Positions 26,782-35,609 of a stretch of 64,000 bases of DNA are shown one piece after another. Location: NCBI GenBank assembly GCA_947375185.1, contig CANCEU010000008.1, forward strand, positions 1 to 64,000, written 5' to 3'. A program made the translations under genes and the position numbers. This DNA is from Chitinophagaceae bacterium. Lineage in GTDB: Bacteria > Bacteroidota > Bacteroidia > Chitinophagales > Chitinophagaceae. The first letter of the stretch is position 1. Every line of letters starts with the position of its first letter. The notes beneath the pieces were generated by a model that ran no database searches, had not been told where the DNA came from, and saw only the letters and a program-made list of their open reading frames with translations.

Positions 26782-27192
26782 TTATACAAAGTAAGGACTT
26801 AGTTTTTCACGTAAAAAATGGGGCATTTCCGATCTTTTACTTAGGTTTTTATCCATAAAGTAAAGCTTGACAATACCAATTGTCAGTAATTTACCCTCTT
26901 CATTATATACTTCTTGGTCAAATTGAATACGATGATCTATTGGCAGTTCTTTGATCATTGTTTTGATGGTTAGTAAATCATCATATTTCGCAGGCCTCAA
27001 ATATTTTATATTCAATTCTACAACAGGCAGCATAATACCCATTTCTTCAATTGTTTTATAACTAATACCGAGATTCCTAAGGCTTTCTACTCTTGCTACT
27101 TCAAAGTATTGGGCATAGTTTCCGTAATAAACTACATTCATAGGATCAGCCTCGGCATACCTTACTCTTACTTGGGTGTTATATTCGTACAT
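26782..27192 (-). CDS. Acyl-CoA thioesterase, YbgC/4HBT hotdog family
   Basis: 136 aa with a single hotdog domain. The active-site signature RYAEADPMNVVYYGNYAQYFE (here split for length: RYAEADPMNVVYYGNY, then AQYFE) places the catalytic aspartate at D16. The central helix carries RVESLRNLGISY. YbgC-like enzymes hydrolyse short-chain acyl-CoA, and some act with the Tol-Pal system, which is not present here. It is divergent from the TPR gene at 27317 across 124 bases. Confidence 0.88.
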   Translation of the reverse strand: MYEYNTQVRVRYAEADPMNVVYYGNYAQYFEVARVESLRNLGISYKTIEEMGIMLPVVELNIKYLRPAKYDDLLTIKTMIKELPIDHRIQFDQEVYNEEGKLLTIGIVKLYFMDKNLSKRSEMPHFLREKLSPYFV

Positions 27193-27316
27193 AATTCTCT
27201 TTTTGGGTATATGTTGACAAAATTAAGCAATCAATCTGTTTTTCCACAATATCATCATTTAACTAATCGTTCTATAAAGAGGGCTTAATTTTATGGTATT
27301 ATAAATTTCAGGATCT

Positions 27317-30300
27317 ATGCTACAAAATACAAAATCGATTTTATGTGGGTTTCTTTTTCTTTTTACTTTATTAAATCAGGTGAAAGTCAAGGCGCAGTCA
27401 ATTGATTATAACCATCCAGCCAAAGCGATTTTTGAAAAAGGATTATTTGCATTGAAAGCAGGGGATACCAATACTGCTTATTCAAATTTTGAATCTGCTT
27501 ATAGTTTTTCTACAAAAACGGAGGACATTAGTTATCATTATATAGCACTTTCTTTAGCACTAAATAAATATTTTGCGGAAAAGCTGGCAAATGAATTTAT
27601 CAAAAAATCAAATAACAGAATTTATATTTCAAGAGTACATTTTTTATTAGGTAAATACTATTTCGATAAACATAAGGATCTACAATCTCTAAATTCCTAC
27701 GCATTAGTTAGCATTGATGATCTTGACAATAATGAAATCACATTGATGAAGTACCAGCAAGGTTATTTGTATTTTAAATCTGGTAAGTGGGATAAAGCAT
27801 CTAGTTTACTAAACACGGTTAGACAGGTAGTGAATAATCCTTTTTATACTGATGCTAATTATTATGCAGGGTTTATTTCATTAGAAAAAAAGGAATTTAA
27901 AGAAGCCTTAAATTATTTTCAAATTGCTTCTACAAACAAGGCATACGCTAAATTGACTCCATTTTATGTAAGTCAATTGTATTATTTTTTAGGTGATATT
28001 GACAAGGCAATGGAAAATTGCGAAAAAGCATTATCTACAAACAATCAATTCTATGAGGTTCAGTTAAAGCAATTAATGGGTCATTTATTGTTCGAGAAAA
28101 AACAATTTCAAAAAGCGTTACCTTATTTGGCAGGTTTTGTAGAACAGCAGAAAAAAGTGGATCCTCAAGATTTATATCAATTGTCTTTTTGTTATTTTCA
28201 ATCGGAAAATTGGCCCAAAGCAATTGAAGGGTTTAAGCAATTAGCTAATGTGGAAGATTCCTTAGGTCAAAATAGCATGTATTTATTAGCTACCTCTTAT
28301 TTAAAAGTGAATGATAAACAAGGTGCTAAAAATGCTTTTTTAATTTGTTCTACAAAAAGCTTAAATAGCACTCAAAAAGAAATTTCATTATTTAACTATG
28401 CAAAACTAGCAGCAGAATTAAAAGAATATAGTGTTGCAGTTTCTGCACTAGATAAATTCATGATTTCCTATCCAAACTCAGTTTACTTTGGTGAAGCAAA
28501 ATCAGTATGGGTAGCATCTTTAACTTTAACAAATAACTATGTTCAGGCATTGGAGGCATATGAGTCTATTAATCAGCCCTCTGTAGATTTACTGAAATTA
28601 TATCCTAATATGCTTTTAGGTAAGGCCAGCATTGATATCAATGATGGTCATGTTGAACAAGCTTATAATCTACTTAATAAAGTATTAAACACACCTTATA
28701 ATTCTAAAGTTTTACCTCAGGTTCAGTTTTGGTTAGGTGAATTATTGTACAGAATGGGGAGAGTAGATGAATCAATTGAGCAGTTCGAACATTTTTTATT
28801 AGATCCAGTTGAATTGCCCGAAGTAAATCAAAGACATGCAAGATATTCTTTAGGTTATTGTTATTTGAAAAAGGGTTTATATGCCAAGGCACAGGAAAAC
28901 TTTTTAATTGTTTCTAAATACAATCATAGTAATATGATTGAAGCCTATCAAAAGGAAGCTTTTTTAAGAATTGCCGATTGTCAACTGATGCAAAAGCAAT
29001 TTAAACAGGCTTTGCAATCATATCAAAAAGTAATTGATTTTGGATGGGATTATACGGATTATGCAACACTTCAAAAGGCAATAATTACAGGGGGGATGGG
29101 TCAAGTTAAAGAGAAAATACAAATCTTAAAAGATTTTGATATTCAATTCTCAAATTCTGTATACATAAATGATGCGTACATGGAATTAGCTGATACCTAT
29201 ACCAACCATGAAAATTATCAAGAAGCAATTGCTCCGCTCACAAAAATCCTTTTAAATAAAAAAGCAAGTAATTATTATCCACAAGCTTCTTATAAATTAG
29301 GGATAGTATATTTCAATTTAAATAAAAACCAAATAGCGCTTGAAACTTTCAAAGATCTAATCAGTACTTATCCTAAATCTATAGAGAGTGATAATTCCAT
29401 TGAATTTGTGCGTAATATTTTTATTGAAGATCAAAAGCCTGAATTATTTGTTCAGTTTATGAATGAACATGGTAAGCCATTGTCATTTAGTGAACAGGAT
29501 TCGCTTACATATAGGGCTTCAATGATTAAATATGAACAAAAGAAATATACGGAAACTATGCAAGGCTTAAGTAGTTATTTGATACAATTTCCAAATGGAA
29601 AAAACCAAGTAGAAGCTAATAATATTGTTGCTGAAATCGCCTATTCACAACAAATGTATGATACCGCTGCAGTATATTTTGCAAGAGTTGCTGACCAGTC
29701 AACAAATAAATTTGCCGAACGTGCAGCATTGCTTGCAGCAAGATTAAACTACTTCAATTTAAAACAATATCAAGTAGCTGAAAAATATTTTAATATTTTA
29801 AATAGTATTGCAACCCAACAAGAAAACAAAGTAGAAGCATTAAAGGGCTTATTGAGATGTTCTTATAAATCGGAGCATTGGGAAGATTGTGCTAAAATTG
29901 CCACTTTAATTTTGCAAGAAAAGACTGCTGCATCTGATGATATTATAATGGCGAATATGGCAGTTTACCATCAAAACGTTATCAAAGGTGATACAACTGG
30001 AGCTATTCAATCTTTAAAAAATGTAATTAAAACAAGCTCCTCGACTATAACTGCCGAAGCACATTATTTACTAGCGAAATTGTATTTAGATCAAGGTGAT
30101 TTAGCCTCAGCCGAAAAAACTTCATTTGAAGTAATTAAAAAACAGGCGGCTTATGAATATTGGGTGACTAAAACATATATATTACTAGGTGATATTTATG
30201 TTGCACAAAAAGATAATTTCAATGCGATTGCTACCTATAAAAGTGTTGCTGAAAATGCAAGTATTGATGATTTAAAAACAGAAGCGGCTAACAAGTTAAA

Positions 30301-30331
30301 AATGTTAGTTGAAAATTCAAACATCAAGTAA
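27317..30331 (+). CDS. Large secreted TPR-repeat protein
   Basis: 1004 aa. A signal peptide (hydrophobic core LCGFLFLFTLL, ending VKAQ) is followed by tetratricopeptide and Sel1-like helix pairs nearly to the C-terminus. Readable units include ALNYFQIASTNKAYAKL, ALPYLAGFVEQQKKV, SIEQFEHFLLDPVEL, ALQSYQKVIDFGWDY and AIATYKSVAEN. Such long periplasmic or outer-membrane TPR proteins usually act as scaffolds. It is the first gene of a tight run: the barrel gene begins nine bases after its stop. The linked barrel suggests that the two work together at the outer membrane. Confidence 0.85.
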   Translation: MLQNTKSILCGFLFLFTLLNQVKVKAQSIDYNHPAKAIFEKGLFALKAGDTNTAYSNFESAYSFSTKTEDISYHYIALSLALNKYFAEKLANEFIKKSNNRIYISRVHFLLGKYYFDKHKDLQSLNSYALVSIDDLDNNEITLMKYQQGYLYFKSGKWDKASSLLNTVRQVVNNPFYTDANYYAGFISLEKKEFKEALNYFQIASTNKAYAKLTPFYVSQLYYFLGDIDKAMENCEKALSTNNQFYEVQLKQLMGHLLFEKKQFQKALPYLAGFVEQQKKVDPQDLYQLSFCYFQSENWPKAIEGFKQLANVEDSLGQNSMYLLATSYLKVNDKQGAKNAFLICSTKSLNSTQKEISLFNYAKLAAELKEYSVAVSALDKFMISYPNSVYFGEAKSVWVASLTLTNNYVQALEAYESINQPSVDLLKLYPNMLLGKASIDINDGHVEQAYNLLNKVLNTPYNSKVLPQVQFWLGELLYRMGRVDESIEQFEHFLLDPVELPEVNQRHARYSLGYCYLKKGLYAKAQENFLIVSKYNHSNMIEAYQKEAFLRIADCQLMQKQFKQALQSYQKVIDFGWDYTDYATLQKAIITGGMGQVKEKIQILKDFDIQFSNSVYINDAYMELADTYTNHENYQEAIAPLTKILLNKKASNYYPQASYKLGIVYFNLNKNQIALETFKDLISTYPKSIESDNSIEFVRNIFIEDQKPELFVQFMNEHGKPLSFSEQDSLTYRASMIKYEQKKYTETMQGLSSYLIQFPNGKNQVEANNIVAEIAYSQQMYDTAAVYFARVADQSTNKFAERAALLAARLNYFNLKQYQVAEKYFNILNSIATQQENKVEALKGLLRCSYKSEHWEDCAKIATLILQEKTAASDDIIMANMAVYHQNVIKGDTTGAIQSLKNVIKTSSSTITAEAHYLLAKLYLDQGDLASAEKTSFEVIKKQAAYEYWVTKTYILLGDIYVAQKDNFNAIATYKSVAENASIDDLKTEAANKLKMLVENSNIK

Positions 30332-30340
30332 AGTAAGATT

Positions 30341-32140
30341 ATGAAGCATTTAATTAAATATATTTTTCTAGTAGTTTGCGGTTTGTGTTTTTTGGGTACC
30401 ATAAGCGCTCAAAAACGTCATAAGTTAACTCAAAAAACAAGTAAGAAATCTTCGAGTAAAAAAAGTTTGAAAGTTGCAAAAAAGAATACTGTTAAAATTT
30501 CAAAAAATAACAATAATTCCTCTAATTATAATAGTGCAATTCAGGTGCCGCCCCCAATTAAAACAGACTCTGTGCCGGAGAAAGTAGTAACAATATTATC
30601 TGATTTTAAACCACAGCTTAAGAATTTAGCTAAAATAAATTTCAATAATGCAACAGTGCAGAATGATACATCCTCATTGCATATTGAATATAATGTGCCT
30701 AGCCAAAATTTAAGTTTTCATTACAAGCCCATTTCATTAGTGCCAAGAAGTTATAAATCAGACAGTTTAATACACAATAATAATGGAAGTGTTAAAGTAG
30801 GCTTTGGAAATTATTTACAAAGAGATATTGATGTTAACTATAATTTTAAAGATTACTATGAAAATACACATTCGATAAATATCTACAATAATGCATATAA
30901 TGGATTACATCACTTGCAAACTTTAAATGAAATTGGGATTAATTATTTGAATAGTATCAATATAAATGATCATAATCGTCTGATTTCAAAATTATATTAT
31001 AAACAAAGTGAAAGAAATCGATATGGATTGGTGCCAGACGCAACTTTGTTCCCAATTGCTAATTACAAACAAAATTATTATCTAACTGGTGCATCAATAG
31101 CTTGGTTAAATGATAAAAGTGAATTCGGAAATGTTCAATACAAGCCAATCTTAAACTATGAACATTTTGAGGGATTTACTGGTGCTACAAACAATTGGGT
31201 TGAATTCAAGAATAACATTTACATTAAGTATAAGTCAGACATCAATTTTAACCTTAACGTTGATTATAGCTATAATCAATTGAAATCAAAATCAAATACT
31301 GGTAATAATAATAGTTTTATTTTTATGACCCCTGCTATTCAAATGAATAAATTTAATAGCTTTATTGATTTGGGGGTTAGTCCAACTTTTGAAAATGGCA
31401 AATTTAATTTATACCCTTTAATTTCCTTTAAAAGGAAATTAGCTGATTCTAATTATATTATTATGGCTGGTTGGAACACGGAGATTATAAATAATCAATA
31501 CACTACATTGGTGTCAACTAATCCATGGATTAGCGTGCCATCTACTATTGAAATGACAACCCATGATAAAAAGTTTATTGAAGTTCAGGTTAACGCTGGC
31601 AAACGATTAGATTATGGAATCAACTTATCATTGAATAATTATAAAAATTTGCCTTTGTTTAATCGATTGCCTAATGTTAATGCAATCATCAATGGTGTCC
31701 TTTATAATGCTTTGTTTGAAAAAGAAGCCTCTACAATTGAATTAGAAGCAAGTTTGCGATATCAGTTTAGTGATAAATTATTATTGGTAAACAAGTTTAA
31801 ATACATACAATTTAACTCATTGCTAGATAATGCAAAACCTTGGGGTATTTTGCCAATGGAATTAGATAGTAAAATCAATTGGTTGCCAACCAATAAGTGG
31901 AATGTATCTGGCGGTATTAAATTTTGGACTGGTGCAACTTTGTCAAATGAAAAGAAATTGCCAGTTGACATGAAGAATGCTTACGTATTAAATGCAATGG
32001 TGCAATATAAATTAACATCGAATTGGAGTACCTGGGTAAAAGGAGAGAATTTATTGGATAGGCCATATGAAAGATGGTTAGATTATCCATCATTAGGCGT
32101 GCAATTACTGGGAGGAATCGTATATTCGTTTAGAAAATAA
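30341..32140 (+). CDS. Plugless TonB-receptor-like outer-membrane beta-barrel protein
   Basis: 599 aa. After a signal peptide (FLVVCGLCFLGTISAQ) comes an unusual very basic segment of about 40 residues (KRHKLTQKTSKKSSSKKSLK and following), then an asparagine-rich linker with a short PPPIK run. The remaining 480 residues are alternating amphipathic strands ending in GGIVYSFRK. The last strands include ENLLDRPYERWLDYP, a phrase typical of the end of TonB-dependent receptors. There is no plug domain. It is probably an outer-membrane partner of the TPR protein encoded just upstream; transport is not proven. Confidence 0.75.
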   Translation: MKHLIKYIFLVVCGLCFLGTISAQKRHKLTQKTSKKSSSKKSLKVAKKNTVKISKNNNNSSNYNSAIQVPPPIKTDSVPEKVVTILSDFKPQLKNLAKINFNNATVQNDTSSLHIEYNVPSQNLSFHYKPISLVPRSYKSDSLIHNNNGSVKVGFGNYLQRDIDVNYNFKDYYENTHSINIYNNAYNGLHHLQTLNEIGINYLNSININDHNRLISKLYYKQSERNRYGLVPDATLFPIANYKQNYYLTGASIAWLNDKSEFGNVQYKPILNYEHFEGFTGATNNWVEFKNNIYIKYKSDINFNLNVDYSYNQLKSKSNTGNNNSFIFMTPAIQMNKFNSFIDLGVSPTFENGKFNLYPLISFKRKLADSNYIIMAGWNTEIINNQYTTLVSTNPWISVPSTIEMTTHDKKFIEVQVNAGKRLDYGINLSLNNYKNLPLFNRLPNVNAIINGVLYNALFEKEASTIELEASLRYQFSDKLLLVNKFKYIQFNSLLDNAKPWGILPMELDSKINWLPTNKWNVSGGIKFWTGATLSNEKKLPVDMKNAYVLNAMVQYKLTSNWSTWVKGENLLDRPYERWLDYPSLGVQLLGGIVYSFRK

Positions 32141-32142
32141 TT

Positions 32143-32637
32143 ATGAATAATAGCTTAATTCAATATTTTATAAAATTTGGTCATTTGGTACTACCTGGAA
32201 TAGGAATATTAAAATGGCACAAACAGGAGGCCTATTGGGAAAACAATATACTTGTTGCCCCTAAAGAACAAATTATCCTTGAATCAGTTCATGAAAAGCC
32301 TTCAAAACAATTTTATACATTTATCGCAGATGATTTGGGTATTTCTGTTGAACAAGCAAATTTGCAACTGGAAGCTTATATTAATCAATTTATAAGTCAA
32401 AAAATCGGAAGTTTAAATATTGGGAATTTAGGAACTTTGCATAAAAATGAATCGCAATATGCTTGGAATAATTTGTATCAAGGTGATCATTATTTTAAAG
32501 ATATTACTCCAATATTAGCTGCAACATTTACAGATGATAATACGATTGATAAACCTAAACAAAAGAATACATGGATTGTATGGGCAATTGTAATTGCTGT
32601 AATTTCTATTTCATTAATCTTATTTAAAAATATATAG
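32143..32637 (+). CDS. HU-CCDC81-type DNA-binding-like protein with C-terminal membrane anchor
   Basis: 164 aa. The first 125 residues match the Bacteroidota HU-CCDC81-type tandem: LIQYFIKFGHLVLPGIGIL, then SKQFYTFIADDLGISVEQANLQ and KIGSLNIGNLGTLHKNE, each a half of an HU-like fold. A charged linker (KPKQKN) is followed by a single transmembrane helix (WIVWAIVIAVISISLILF). Related proteins often carry a SPOR domain after the helix; here the chain ends at it. The start lies two bases after the barrel gene stop. The function is unknown; a role at the envelope or nucleoid boundary is only inference. Confidence 0.75.
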   Translation: MNNSLIQYFIKFGHLVLPGIGILKWHKQEAYWENNILVAPKEQIILESVHEKPSKQFYTFIADDLGISVEQANLQLEAYINQFISQKIGSLNIGNLGTLHKNESQYAWNNLYQGDHYFKDITPILAATFTDDNTIDKPKQKNTWIVWAIVIAVISISLILFKNI

Positions 32638-32641
32638 GAAG

Positions 32642-33547
32642 ATGACATTGGAAACAAAGCAATATTGTACATGTCCTGTTTGTAATAACGATGCATTAAA
32701 TCTTTCTTTACATTGTACTGATTATTCATTAACTCAAGAACATTTCGAGATTATTGAATGCCCTAATTGCACATTGAGATTAACTTTTCCAATACCAACT
32801 ATTGATAAAATTGCGCCTTATTATAATTTCACCGATTATATATCTCATACGGATATTAATGAAGGTTGGATGAATAAATTGTATCATAAAATAAGAAAAA
32901 GAACATTAGCTCAAAAAACGAATTGGATTCAGTCTTTATTTACTGGGTTTAAAGGGAATATTTTAGAAATTGGGGCTGGCACTGGCGCTTTTGCAAATGC
33001 AATGAATAATAAAGGGTGGAATGTAACGGCTTTAGAACCAGATGAGATTACAAGGAAAAGAGCAAAAGATATTTATAAAATTAATTTACTACCCATCGAA
33101 TCACTGTATAATTTACCTGATAATAGTTTTGATGTGATTACACTTTGGCATGTTTTAGAACATGTACATGATTTGAATGGTTATTTTAATGCGTTTCATA
33201 AACTGCTAAAACCCAATGGTAGATTAATCATCGCTGTTCCTAATTATACAAGTTTGGATGCTAAATTTTATAAATCAATTTGGGCGGCATATGATGTCCC
33301 AAGACATTTATATCATTTCTCACCAAAGTCGATGGGTTCGTTGTGCAATAATTACAACTTCAAAATGGTAACTACAAAGCCAATGTGGTTTGATAGTTTC
33401 TATGTGAGTTTGCTGAGTGAAAAATATCGTAAATCAGGATATTTGGGAATAGCAAGGGCATTTATAATAGGTACTTTTTCCAATTTACTTGCACTGCGAA
33501 ATAATGAGAAAACAAGTTCTGTTATTTATGAAATCAAACATAAATAA
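32642..33547 (+). CDS. Class I SAM-dependent methyltransferase with N-terminal zinc ribbon
   Basis: 301 aa. Two CxxC pairs at the N-terminus (CPVC, then CPNC about 30 residues later) form a zinc-ribbon-like element. The Rossmann fold follows with the SAM loop ILEIGAGTGAFANAM, the acidic ALEPDEI strand end and the post-motif VITLWHVLEHVHD. Similar proteins methylate sugars or small molecules (Methyltransf_23 type). It is four bases after the HU-CCDC81 gene and closes the run that starts at 27317. The target cannot be read from the sequence. Confidence 0.85.
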   Translation: MTLETKQYCTCPVCNNDALNLSLHCTDYSLTQEHFEIIECPNCTLRLTFPIPTIDKIAPYYNFTDYISHTDINEGWMNKLYHKIRKRTLAQKTNWIQSLFTGFKGNILEIGAGTGAFANAMNNKGWNVTALEPDEITRKRAKDIYKINLLPIESLYNLPDNSFDVITLWHVLEHVHDLNGYFNAFHKLLKPNGRLIIAVPNYTSLDAKFYKSIWAAYDVPRHLYHFSPKSMGSLCNNYNFKMVTTKPMWFDSFYVSLLSEKYRKSGYLGIARAFIIGTFSNLLALRNNEKTSSVIYEIKHK

Positions 33548-33556
33548 AGTCAACTG

Positions 33557-34393
33557 TTATTTAAATTTAAGTTCAATTAGTACAGGCCAATCTTTACCAG
33601 TAATATAAAAAGTTCCTTTTGTTTTATTGTAGGCAATGCCATTTAGTACATATCCTGCATCCTTTGTTTTAGGGTCATCTTTTACACCCACTTTTGAAAG
33701 GATATTTGAAAAATCTGCAACGCCAACTACTCGTCCTGAAATAGGGTCAATTTGAATAATATTATCCGTCATATATACATTGCCGTAAAGTTTGCCATTT
33801 ACATATTCAAGCTCGTTTATATTAGAGACATAGCCATAGTTATTAAAAACCCCTAATGTTTTCTTAACATTAAATGTAGTTGGATCAACATAATAGATAT
33901 TGCTTCCTCCTGTATTAATTATAATAGAAGTATCATCATGGGTCATTCCCCAACCCTCATAAGGCCAATATAATTCATTGGTCTTTTTTAATGTTGCTGC
34001 ATCATATACAAATACCTTATGCTCCTTCCATGTTAGTTGATAAATTTTACCATTAAATAGGGTAGTGCCTTCTCCAAAATATACATCCTCTAGTTTCACA
34101 GGTTTTACAATATCTTTCATATTGCTATCCATTATGCGCAGCCTACTTTGGTTATAATTACCAGTACTCTCAATTAAATGATTGCCATCCCATTCAAGAC
34201 CTTCCGTATAAGATGTAGTATCATGAGGATGTAGTTTAATTACATCATAATTTAAGGTAACAGGAGGCTGAATTGCATTTTGATCTGTATTTGTGTCAGT
34301 GTTATTAGCCGTATTATTATTGCAGCTTACTAATAAAAATAACAAAACTATTAAATGCATATTCATTAGAGAAAAGCGATATTTGAAATTCAT
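33557..34393 (-). CDS. Glutaminyl-peptide cyclotransferase lipoprotein (Glu_cyclase_2)
   Basis: 278 aa. The N-terminus has a lipoprotein signal (hydrophobic stretch then LLVSC|NNN), so the protein is likely anchored in the outer or inner membrane. The body is a five-bladed propeller of the plant-type glutamine cyclotransferase: HDTTSYTEGLEWDG, YFGEGTTLFNGKIYQLTWK, YPYEGWGMTHDD (partly) and NELEYVNGKLYGNVY are family signatures. It converts N-terminal Gln to pyroglutamate. In Bacteroidota this protects many exported proteins whose mature N-terminus is Gln, which fits the QN or QK mature ends seen in this window. Confidence 0.9.
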   Translation of the reverse strand: MNFKYRFSLMNMHLIVLLFLLVSCNNNTANNTDTNTDQNAIQPPVTLNYDVIKLHPHDTTSYTEGLEWDGNHLIESTGNYNQSRLRIMDSNMKDIVKPVKLEDVYFGEGTTLFNGKIYQLTWKEHKVFVYDAATLKKTNELYWPYEGWGMTHDDTSIIINTGGSNIYYVDPTTFNVKKTLGVFNNYGYVSNINELEYVNGKLYGNVYMTDNIIQIDPISGRVVGVADFSNILSKVGVKDDPKTKDAGYVLNGIAYNKTKGTFYITGKDWPVLIELKFK

Positions 34394-34432
34394 AATAGTA
34401 CCTTTAATAATTGATGCAATTGGGTTTATTAA

Positions 34433-35530
34433 TTATACATTAAATCTAAAATGCATTACATCTCCGTCTTTTACGATGTATTCTTTACCCTCAATTCTTA
34501 ATTTTCCATTATCTCTACAAGCTGCTTCACTTTTAAATTTAATAAAGTCATCAAAAGCAATCACTTCTGCTTTAATAAACCCTTTTTCAAAGTCAGTATG
34601 AATTACACTTGCTGCTTGTGGTGCTTTCCAGCCATTTCCAATTGTCCAAGCACGTACCTCTTGTACTCCTGCAGTAAAATAAGTTTCTAGATTTAATAAT
34701 TTATATGCTGACTGAATTAATCTATTTAAAGCAGGTTCCTTCATTTGGTATTCCTCCATAAATAAAGCCTTATCATCTGGGTCTTCTAATTCTGTAATTT
34801 GAGCTTCGATATTATTACACATTACAATTACTTGGGCACCTTCTTCTTTAGCCATGGATACTAATTTGTCAGAATACTGATTGCCTGTGTGCATTGATTT
34901 TTCATCAACATTAGCAACATACATTACTGGCTTTTCTGTTAATAAAAAGATATCTGCAATTGCGCTTGCATCTTCTTTTGAAAGTCCTAATGAGCGAATA
35001 CTTTTTCCTTGTTCTAAGTGCGCCTTACACTTTGTTAAAACTTCTAATTCCACTTTAGCCTTAGGATCTGTTTTAGCCATTTTTTCGGCACGTTGCATTT
35101 TTTTCTCTACACTATCTAAATCCTTTAATTGCAGCTCTGTTTCGATAATTTCTTTATCTCCAATTGGATTAATTATGCCTTCCTCTCTTAAAACATTTTC
35201 ATCTTCAAAACAACGAATAACATGAATAATGGCACTTACTTCACGAATATTTGCAAGGAATTTATTTCCTAATCCTTCACCTTTACTTGCTCCTTTTACT
35301 AATCCAGCTATATCCACAATTTCTAACTGAGTAGGTACAATTCTTTGCGGATTAATTAATTCAGCAAGCTGCTGCATTCTATGATCTGGCACGTCTACTA
35401 AACCAACATTTGGTTCGATAGTACAAAAACGATAGTTGCTTGCTTGTGCTTTTGCACTATTACTTACTGCGTTAAACAAAGTTGATTTTCCAACATTTGG
35501 AAGTCCCACTATACCTGCTTGTAATGCCAT
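34433..35530 (-). CDS. ychF: Obg-like ATPase YchF
   Basis: 365 aa. G1 is GLPNVGKSTLFNAV and the switch region has TIEPNVGLVDVPDHR. G3 is DIAGLVKGASKGEGLGNKFL. The G4 position has NVDEKS, typical of ATP rather than GTP preference. A helical insertion spans about residues 125-205, and a C-terminal TGS domain includes RAWTIGNGWKAPQAA and KDGDVMHFRF. The full length is normal. A TATTTTTG promoter-like element lies on the minus strand at 35553-35560. Confidence 0.95.
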   Translation of the reverse strand: MALQAGIVGLPNVGKSTLFNAVSNSAKAQASNYRFCTIEPNVGLVDVPDHRMQQLAELINPQRIVPTQLEIVDIAGLVKGASKGEGLGNKFLANIREVSAIIHVIRCFEDENVLREEGIINPIGDKEIIETELQLKDLDSVEKKMQRAEKMAKTDPKAKVELEVLTKCKAHLEQGKSIRSLGLSKEDASAIADIFLLTEKPVMYVANVDEKSMHTGNQYSDKLVSMAKEEGAQVIVMCNNIEAQITELEDPDDKALFMEEYQMKEPALNRLIQSAYKLLNLETYFTAGVQEVRAWTIGNGWKAPQAASVIHTDFEKGFIKAEVIAFDDFIKFKSEAACRDNGKLRIEGKEYIVKDGDVMHFRFNV

Positions 35531-35609
35531 AACTGTATCTTTTTAAGTGCCGCAAAAATACAATTCTAATTGCAAAATGGGCTATATTAGTAGCATAAAC
35601 AATTGAACT

